From Datisca glomerata (lineage: Eukaryota; Streptophyta; Magnoliopsida; Cucurbitales; Datiscaceae), in contig QANY01011952.1 of assembly GCA_003255025.1 (NCBI GenBank), positions 495,359 to 559,358 on the forward strand: a DNA stretch of 64,000 bases, given 5' to 3'. How positions within the stretch are numbered: position 1 is the first letter of the stretch; every line of letters begins with the position of its first letter. The notes under the pieces were generated by a model. The model was not told where the DNA came from, did not search any database, and was given only the letters and a program-made list of their open reading frames with translations. Below, in pieces: positions 56,650 through 64,000 of the stretch. A program made the position numbers and the translations under genes.

Positions 56650-57066
56650 TCATATAGCATAAAATGCTATGTTTAACAACGTTTAAAAAATGTTATGGTA
56701 AGTTTTTACTATTGGTTTAGAAATGCTATCATTTATCTACTATCGTATTGCAAAAACGCTATGGTAAGTCTATCATAGCATTGGAAAATGCTATGGTAGG
56801 TCTGCCAGCGTTGAAAAAATGCTACGATAGATATTTAATAGCATTGAAAAAACGCGATAGGTCTACCATAGTGTTTAAAAAACGCTATTATAGGTCTACC
56901 ATTGAGTTTAAAAAATGTTATAAAAAGTGTTTTGATAGCGGCGAAAAACGCTATGGTAGGGTCGGACTTTTAATAACGTTGGTAAACATAGCGTTTAGAA
57001 AAATGCTATAAAAACGCCACGATAGCATTTTTTGGCCACTATCGTAGTGTTTTTTTTGTTGTAGTG
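56650..57066 (+). mobile_element. CACTA-like right end with subterminal repeats
   Basis: Many copies of AAACGCTATGGTAGG and its inverse TACCATAGCG lie in tandem and inverted order. They end at TTTTTTTGTTGTAGTG (57,051-57,066), the inverse of a CACTACAA-type terminus. This resembles the subterminal array and end of a CACTA transposon from another subfamily than the one at 14,320. I could not find the matching left end, so this is a fragment or the left end is mutated beyond recognition. The frame at 56,748-57,011 is a by-product of the repeats. Confidence 0.6.
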
Positions 57067-58299
57067 ATTGGTTCGGAAGATCTTGATGTGGATCTCACAG
57101 TCCGTTATTCGTGGAATCTCAAGTTCGTTGTTAGCGATGGCTCTTGATAGACTACGAGAAGTATAATTCCTTTATTTCTACGTTTATGATTTAATATATA
57201 GATATATAATGTATCCCATGAGAAAAATAATCTTTCACTAAATTTTTTTGGAACCTGTGGAGTCGCAATTGTATTCCGATCGGTTAATTTTTTTTAAACT
57301 AAACACCTCCGCTGCACACGCCGTGATTCCAACAAAAGTTTCTCCTCTTTAACCCTCTTTTAATATATTAAAGATTAGAAATTCATAATAAATTAGAATT
57401 CAATCCAATAATAGTGTGGGTCTCGCAAAAATTAATGAATAATTTTTAATAAACATTGGATTTAGATTTATAATCTAGCAAGTAAACATGGGTTAAGTAT
57501 CCAACAATAAGAACAAGAGTTGAACAATATTTCTTTACAACAATAAAAAATAAACAGTAAACTATCCATACCTCCATACCATACATATTAAAACAATCAA
57601 CAGATTTCAAAATGAAAAATATAGTTATGAAAAATTTGAGAAAATTTAAGAATATTAGGGACCAAATTCAAAAGATTGTGTAATGTATTGATAAGTCACT
57701 TAAATTAAGAAAATGATATGAAAGCAAATATTGTTGAAATCTCAGAGAATGAAGAAGATTTCATAGAATAAGAATGATTAAACAATGTTCGGTTACTTTA
57801 GTTAGAGAAACGAAGTCTTGCAAATACAATATTGTTGCTAACAAACTATTCAAAACTGAGTAGGTCATAACTAACTACCTCAAACAGAACTAAGAAAACG
57901 CGTTTTCTAACCTTCTCGAAGAAGTGTTACCCGTTTTCACCTTCATTTCAATATTTCATATTCAAGATCTCGTTCTAAACTAGAAGACTCTTATCTTTCA
58001 TCAATCTATACTGAAGTCTAATTCGTTTTACGTAGTAGTTTCATCTACCCAGTTCGACTAGTTGGAAAGGACCTCACTGAGTGATGATCTGTTGTTGTAT
58101 ATTGTTCAACTTGATAGTAATCGTCTTCTTGCAATGAAAAAAGAGTCACCTTGCGAAGATTTTAATGACATCCTAAACTTGGATGATGTTCTGTAATATG
58201 AAAGTCTTATTCATGAGTTTTGGATGGTAGAGGAGTTTATGACAGAGAGTGGCTAATGTTATAATTATGGTATTTATTCTACATAAAAGTTGGGGCATC
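57067..58299. other. No recognised feature
   Basis: This is AT-rich sequence with only short frames. A slightly coding-like stretch near 58,060-58,190 shows no motif I know. Confidence 0.45.
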
Positions 58300-59196
58300 A
58301 ATGGGGTTTGGAGATCAAAGCATTATATAGGAATGTCTTCCTATTTAAATTTGGCAGTAGGGTGGAAATGGAGAAAGTAGTAAGGAAAAGGACCTTGGAG
58401 CTTCAATGAAAAACCTTCATATTCTAAAGAGGTACGAAGCTGAGACTCAGCCTTCAGAGATTTCTTTTCATTCTTGCCCAATCTGGTTGCAACTACAAGA
58501 CCACCCACCGGACTGGTATTCGGAACCAGTTGTCAAGAAACTGGCAGCTAAGATAGGCTTGGTCAATACTGTTGATGAATATACCTTGAAAGGTGCTCTA
58601 GCTAGATCAGTTCGAGTTAGAGTCATCTTTGACATTAACACACAAATGAAACCTAAAACCTGGGTGAATAGCAAAATGAAATGCCCTATCTGGATCGAGT
58701 ATAAGTATGAATGATTCTTTTTTTTTTTGGTTTTCAGTGTGAGAGCATATGCCATGACACCAGATTCTGTACTAAGAGTGGAATTGGGAGTGATTACATG
58801 TATGGAGAGTGGCTCCAGACAGAAGCAAATATGAAAACACCCAATTTTGTTAAAGACTTCATGATTCAGGTGGTAAGAAAAAGGTAAATCTGGATGAGGA
58901 AAGATGTGGAAGTTCTGATGGAGTTAGAGGGATAGCAAACAAACATGGGGTCCAAGTGGAGCATAGTAGGAAAGATTCTGAGGAAACTGATCACTCATCA
59001 ATCATCAAAGAAGCTTGTAACTTTGGGACAGTTAAAGTGGATGCTCAGGGAGAAAAATACAATTTCTCTGGTAATAGCTTTCAAAGTTAGAAAGAAGGCA
59101 AAAAGAAAAGTGGAAGAGGAGGCCAAGGTAGCAGAGGTAGGGGAAAAAACTAATCTGGTAGTAAGAGGCCTAGAGTTGAGGAGATTGAATGGTTAA
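58300..59196 (+). pseudogene. Second DUF4283 / zinc-knuckle (LINE ORF1-like) relic
   Basis: Plus-strand DUF4283 segments start near 58,326 (NVFLFKFGSRVEMEKV). After a frame change at about 58,400 they continue at 58,406-58,714 (CPIWLQLQDHPPDWYS, KLAAKIG, ARSVRVRVIFDI) with PIWIEYKYE at the end. A decayed knuckle follows near 58,740 (C-ESI-CHDTRFC). The C-terminal part to 59,196 is basic and low in complexity. The architecture matches the relic at the left window edge, but the sequence differs enough to be a separate copy on the other strand. Confidence 0.62.
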
Positions 59197-59745
59197 AAAC
59201 AGACAATCGCCATGATATCATGATTAGAGCTTCTTTTGATGAAGGAAATACTGAAAAAAAGTCTTAATGACTTGTTGAAACCAATTGCTAAGGGTGCGAT
59301 GGCCTACCCTAGGAGTTAACTTGTCTGTTACTATAGCAAAAACATACTTAGTTACCAGTTACTTCTCTTGTGATTGTGAGGGTGTGTATTTGCTACAAGG
59401 TCCAACTAATAACATTTCAAACCTTTGGTCTTAAAATGGTCAGAAAAAGAAGTTTAAGGTTCTAATTGGTTACATCCTCAATAGTTCAAGTGAGCAAAAT
59501 GTTTTCCCCCCCTAAATAATTTGAATATTTGGATAGAAAAATCAAGAAATACTCACTAAACTGAGAACTAGAATTAATTGAAAGTACTCTAAATGCATTT
59601 CATAAGATACATCAAAGAGAAAAAAAATCAAACATATACATATGTAACATATTTATATTAAAAAGAACTATTACCCTACCAATATCAATATCTTATAATT
59701 TTGGATTGATATGTTGATCCAATTTTGGACCGAAACTACATGGCT
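59197..59745. other. Spacer including the NPF 3' UTR
   Basis: No gene is seen. The part adjacent to 59,745 should be the 3' UTR of the transporter gene. Confidence 0.5.
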
Positions 59746-60595
59746 TCAAGCCTTAATTGAAGTGAACTCCAAATCCACATATTCATCATGTTCAACCTCT
59801 ACACTTCCTTTGTAATGATAACAGTTAGCACAATAGACAAAATACACAAGATTCAGAAATCCCAACGCAGCAATAACAAAGTAATAATAATCCAATCTTC
59901 CTTCGTTAAGATCCCCAGTCAACCAGTCCGGTCTCCCATTCCTCCCGGTAGTACTATGCACAATTGCAACCACGAGCGTGCTAACATAGCTCGCACCAGC
60001 AAAGGAGCAAGAGAAAAGCGAATTCGCAACGCTCCTCATGTGTTCGGGGAATTGCCTGTTGAAGAACTCAATCTGGCCGATTATATTGAACGCCTCACAG
60101 AATCCCATCAGAATCAGCTGTGGTGATAGCCAGATGACCGAAAGGGGAGAAATCGCAGAGGCTCTTCTCTTCCTCTCGACCAATCCGGCGACTACCATCG
60201 ACAGAATCGAGAAGACGATCCCGATTCCAATTCGTTGCAAGAGTGAGATTCCACCTTCGAGGTGTGTGATTTTGCGGAGAGAAGGGACGATGACTCGGTC
60301 ATAGATGGGGAGCCAGATGCTAATTGTGATGAGAGAGATGACGCCCAGAGAACCGGGAGGGATTTGGAAGTTGGGACCGAGATGGCGATCCATTTGGAGG
60401 GCTTGAGAGACGGTGAAGGTGCCTTGCTGGACGATGGAAGTGAGGCTGATGATTCCAGCAGCCCAGATTGGGATTATTCTGATCAGGCATTTGAACTCTT
60501 CGACTTCTTGAATAGTGCAGAGTTTCCATTTGTCGGTTGTAGTGCCGTTTGAGTTTATGTCATCCTCTGTTATGAGTGCCGACTTGTTCAAAAAC
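59746..60595 (-). CDS. NPF2-type transporter, last exon
   Basis: This exon starts after acceptor TACAG at 60,597-60,596 and joins the exon ending at 61,806 in frame across a split arginine codon, reading NQF-R-FLNKSAL. It carries the C-terminal half of an NRT1/PTR (NPF) proton-coupled transporter: hydrophobic helices, IPIWAAGIIS, the VQQGTFTVSQALQMDRHLG signature, GISLLQRIGIGI and FFNRQFPEHMRSVANSL. The pattern looks closest to NPF2.12/NPF2.13 (nitrate transporters of the NRT1.6/NRT1.7 type). It ends at a stop at 59,746. The substrate cannot be told from sequence. Confidence 0.9.
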
Positions 60596-61805
60596 CTGTA
60601 AGATTAGCCATGAAGATTATTAGACTCATACTTTGACTGACAAATTTGTAACCTAATTTTATGATCAAGAGGACCTTGTTTGTGAGGATCTGAATCATTA
60701 AAATAATCACGACATTTTTTTATTTTGAAAATAGTTTTTTAAAATTTTTTATGTGTTTTTCGTATTTAAATGATATGATAATATTAATTTTCAAAATTAT
60801 TTTAATAAATCATAAAATATCATCAATTATTTTATAAATAAATAAGAACTAATTATTACCCACTTTAATACTGTAAGTTATAAAAAGAACAGGAGAGAGG
60901 ATCATAATTTTCGATGTCCAAGCATTGTATTCGGTTCTTGTCCTGTACTAGGAGGGTCACCCTTCGGATTAATAGTGCTATGACCATGAGTGCAAAACAT
61001 GTTTCTGTTTGGTTCGTTACATGGATTGACTTTTCTGCTCTTAAGCTGTAACGACCTAAATATAAGTTTATCAAACTTATAGATTGATTTCAATCGTCTT
61101 TCAAAACTATTAACAACAAACATTTTTCACAATATGAATACTAAAAATACCCCTCACATATTATCATCAACTTCTTTTAATAATTAAAAAAATACTTCGT
61201 TTTCATTTTTTTTTCTTTTGATTAAACTTCCAATGTGTTTGCTTTTATTTTATAATTTTCCACAATTCCTATTGTAATGAAATATTACAAATAATAAAAT
61301 ACCAAACTAAACACAATCAAGTTTTTACAATCAATTTGTCTACTCCCACTACAAACTCTAACAAAATCTTTGTCGCACAAACCCAAATCCTCAATATACG
61401 TGATGTCCTCCCACTATTTTCTGTCACATTAAAATCTTAAGTCAAACATCATGTTTCTAGTGGTATACTCTTATAAACCCTATCTTTCGTGACGACATTC
61501 TTCCCCTCATAAATAGTGAAATTATAAACTAATTAAATGATATACATCTTATTCTATGTTAAACTATATGAGACACTTAAAAACGTGGATCAATATAAAT
61601 TTTTTATTGAGTTACGTGATTTTAGTACAGATTTAATAGGAAAATCTCACAAATGGGACCCCAACAACACAAAAGCGTGTGCGGATTTCTAATGATCATT
61701 TAAAACTCAAGAATCAACACATCATTATTAGAACTTGATATTATATAAATAAGCTTTTAATTCCAAAACTTAAACAAATATTTTTCCATGACAAAGAAAT
61801 GTTAC
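60596..61805 (-). other. NPF intron
   Basis: This 1,210-bp intron has donor CAG|GTAAC at 61,806/61,805 and acceptor ACAG at 60,597-60,596. It is AT-rich, with an island near 60,900-61,060 that is less AT-rich and may be an old insertion. Confidence 0.88.
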
Positions 61806-62371
61806 CTGAATTGATTAGTGAGAGGCAGCTTAGAAAATACACTACTCCCCTCTAACGGAGGGTCATAAAATCTCCGGCGACACTCCCCATCTTCTGGAAG
61901 AGAAATCAGCCGCTTCTTATAAGCCGCGATGACAACTCGTACGATGCCTGAAAACACGCTGCCCTCTGGCTTCATGTTAGCGTAAACGTTTGAACCAGTT
62001 AAGAACAAAGTGATTGAGCAAAACATGAGCACTGTGGGAATGCCAAAGCCCCAAACCCAACTCACTGAGTCCTGAACGTAAACTACTAAAGTCTGAGTGA
62101 TTAATAAGACCAAAGTGAATGTTGCATAGTACCAATTAAAGAAGCTGTTAATCCCTTTTCTGCCCTCATCAGATGTGGGGTCAAATTGATCAACACCAAA
62201 TGGGATAGAACAAGGTCTAATTCCACCTGATCCTATGGATAGAAACCCTAATCCCATTATTAGAATGCCCAGTTGAGCTGATTTTGGACCTTGGCATTGG
62301 TGCAGTTGTGCCGTGCACGGCGGTGGATGCAGCTCCGGTAGCCACGCTGTTAACGTCATAGTCACCATTCC
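61806..62371 (-). CDS. NPF2-type transporter, penultimate exon
   Basis: This 566-bp exon lies between acceptor ACAG (62,373-62,372) and donor CAG|GTAAC. It encodes the middle of the transporter, starting GMVTMTLTAWLPELHPP, with the family motif GSGGIRPCSIPFGVDQFD, FFNWYYATFT and several membrane helices, ending in LTNQF. The N-terminal exons, which should add roughly 110-130 residues including the first helices and the ExxER motif, are not found between 62,372 and 63,540. They must lie beyond the window or be lost. A copia LTR lies 1.2 kb upstream of this exon. Confidence 0.9.
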
Positions 62372-63540
62372 CTGTTTAAAGGTGTTCCATTATTCATATA
62401 TTTATTTTGATTGATGAATATACCTACGCTAATCAAAATTTTCATAAATTAATATGGCATGGTATGTTCTATAACTCAATAGTACTTTTATTACAAAACT
62501 AAACTTGATATCAAATCTCAATTAATCTGCACTTGTACAGCAATATAACTTTCAACATCGACTTAATGTGACAACACATGTAGATGACATAAGATTGTCT
62601 ATGCCATAATTTAATTCTATTTTTTATCTGTTTGCATGTTACGTGTTATTTGCCATGATATACACTACTAACTAATGCTAATAATGAACATCATGGTGTT
62701 GCATAAAATATTTCACATATAATCTTAATTGTGAGTTTTTGTATTAGCTACATATCATGAGCAGTTAACTATGCCACCAAAACGGAAATAAATTAATTTA
62801 TTTAAAATTTTTTGTTTAAAATAACGGCTTCAGTGATATTTTCGGAATCTCAAATTCAATTATTTGGTTCCCTATAAGTTACTCTAAAGTGCTGGATTAG
62901 TTTTGCATATTAAATTCTTTTGAAGGATATTTCTCAATATAATTATAATTAATCATATTGATTACCAATATAAGAGTAGTTAAGTAGCAGAAAAATACAC
63001 GTGGTTGGTACAAGAAATCAAGCAACATAGAACATATAGAAATTTGACTAATTATCTTTCTAGAGGATTTTTCCCCTTTAGTAAACTTTTGGCTTTCCCA
63101 GACAAATCTTAGTACAATAAATTGGACGTTCTTTTTATTTAAAAAGAAAAAAATGTGCAATCTAAAGGCGGACATTAGTCACATTAAAGGAAACCACCAT
63201 ATAAGTGAATTGATTGATTAAAGTTTTATACCAATATATCAAAAACTTTGAGTTGATCAAATCACATTTAAGAGTTATTAAACTCTAAAAGTATTTTGTG
63301 AGGTTTGATCACCTTTAGCTCGAGTTTAGTGGGCAATTAAGAGGGATTACACAGATTTAAGTCTAACGGCGTCGTATTGAGGGAAGGAAAAAATAAAACA
63401 GAAACTAACTCTACCAGACCGTGATGGTTCAACATGAAGAGGAGGTTATAGGCTTCACACTTGATCAATCCACATAAGTTTTGCAAGGCTTTTATCACAA
63501 CTAATTCTTGTATACTTTCAAGAACTAAAGTTTGGGAAAT
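62372..63540 (-). other. Probable NPF intron upstream of the 566-bp exon
   Basis: It begins with the splice acceptor ACAG of the exon at 62,371. No earlier NPF exon is visible here on the minus strand. The frame at 62,897-63,175 has no transporter motif. The stretch ends at the LTR start at 63,541. Confidence 0.6.
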
Positions 63541-63933
63541 TGTTGGTGTGGGCGTGCGAAGGAGAGTGCTTTCTTTCTTTCTTCGTGTGTGTACTCTGTT
63601 TTCTGTGTAAGTGTGTAAGGTGTGAGATTGAGGAAAGGTTTTGCTGCATAGGTATGATCTCCGTATAATCGTGGTTCTGATTATAGTGCATTAGAGTTCT
63701 TGATTGTAGCTCAACACTAGATGTAAACTTGTTTATAACTGAACCAATATAAAACTCTTGTTGTCTTCTTCTTCAAGTTCTTATTTTCCTTATTTCTTAT
63801 GCTAGTTTATCAAATATGGTTTGTGAATAATACTTGGAGTTTGTGAATAATACTTGGAGATTTCCTCTCAGTTGTGATTTTAGTTTGTAGTTAAGGTTGA
63901 ATTGAGTTGCGTGGAGTTGAGTAAAACTCAACA
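63541..63933 (+). repeat. 5' LTR of a Ty1/copia element running off the window
   Basis: This runs from TGTTGGTGTGGG to AAACTCAACA, a 393-bp LTR with perfect TGTTG...CAACA ends. It includes a TATA-like CCAATATAAAAC near 63,745 and a tandem duplication of GTTTGTGAATAATACTTGGA at about 63,814-63,853. A primer-binding site follows at once. The 5 bases to its left are GAAAT; the matching duplication would be past the window. Confidence 0.85.
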
Positions 63934-63934
63934 G

Positions 63935-63954
63935 TGGTATCAGAGCTCGGGTTG
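63935..63954 (+). other. Primer-binding site (initiator tRNA-Met)
   Basis: TGGTATCAGAGCTCGG lies one base after the LTR end. TGGTATCAGAGC is the standard primer-binding site of plant copia elements, complementary to the 3' end of initiator tRNA-Met. It shows that the LTR is the 5' one and that the element reads rightward. Confidence 0.92.
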
Positions 63955-64000
63955 AAGGGCAACAGAACTCAATTCGGGGGTCTTAATCTCAAACCAAGTC

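Noticed and set aside
59788..60552. Plus-strand ORFs over the NPF exon
   Set aside because: They are shadows of the minus-strand transporter exon, which has conserved motifs and splice sites.
61046..61140. TGTAACGACC, similar to the start of some gypsy LTRs
   Set aside because: There is no polypurine tract before it, no matching end and no second copy. It sits in the NPF intron and is probably an old fragment at most.
1..64000. tRNA or rRNA genes, CRISPR arrays, toxin genes, viral genes
   Set aside because: None was recognised by eye on either strand. A tRNA scan was not possible, so a small tRNA gene cannot be fully excluded.

Overview
This is plant nuclear DNA, most likely from a eudicot. 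The evidence is its AT-rich base composition, single-copy genes with clear angiosperm families, and several classes of plant transposable element, many nested. I see no bacterial, organellar or CRISPR features.

Layout. 1-13,355: a decayed DUF4283/zinc-knuckle (LINE ORF1-like) relic on the minus strand, split by an AT-rich insertion, itself hit by a complete but dead Ty3/gypsy element (1,386-12,879, perfect ATGTA target duplication) carrying an antisense extra ORF. 14,320-17,975: a complete but internally deleted CACTA transposon (TTA duplication). 17,976-20,070: AT-rich DNA with a possible zinc-ribbon relic and a Helitron-like 3' end. 20,071-24,121: degraded Ty1/copia element A. 24,330-26,240: 5'-truncated LINE. 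27,358-34,936: the gene island, with a DAYSLEEPER-like domesticated hAT transposase gene (+), a PPR-DYW organelle RNA-editing gene (+) and HUS1 of the 9-1-1 checkpoint clamp (-). 35,152-42,428: a non-autonomous hAT element split by complete Ty1/copia element C (both with perfect duplications). 43,110-47,103: an unidentified minus-strand coding relic and a FAR1-related (FRS6/FRS8-like) gene (-). 47,560-48,900: an array of about 120-bp tandem repeats. 49,430-54,890: RNase H relic and copia element B, same family as A in the opposite orientation. 54,955-57,066: an exon-like eEF1B fragment and a CACTA-like end. 58,300-59,196: a second DUF4283 relic. 59,746-62,371: the last two exons of an NPF2-type transporter gene (-). 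63,541-64,000: the 5' LTR and primer-binding site of another copia element, running off the window.

The host genes do not form a pathway. They cover a transposase-derived regulator (DAYSLEEPER), organelle RNA editing (PPR-DYW), DNA-damage checkpoint (HUS1), a light/development-type transcription factor derived from a MULE transposase (FRS), and nitrate/peptide-family transport (NPF2). Two domesticated transposase genes of different superfamilies lie within 20 kb. I found no convincing new biological system. The most informative observations are the precisely reconstructable nested insertions, a 35-bp array differing in copy number (4 versus 11) between the two LTRs of one gypsy element, the antisense ORF in that element, an eEF1B exon fragment with a splice donor, and an unassigned minus-strand coding relic near 43.3 kb.
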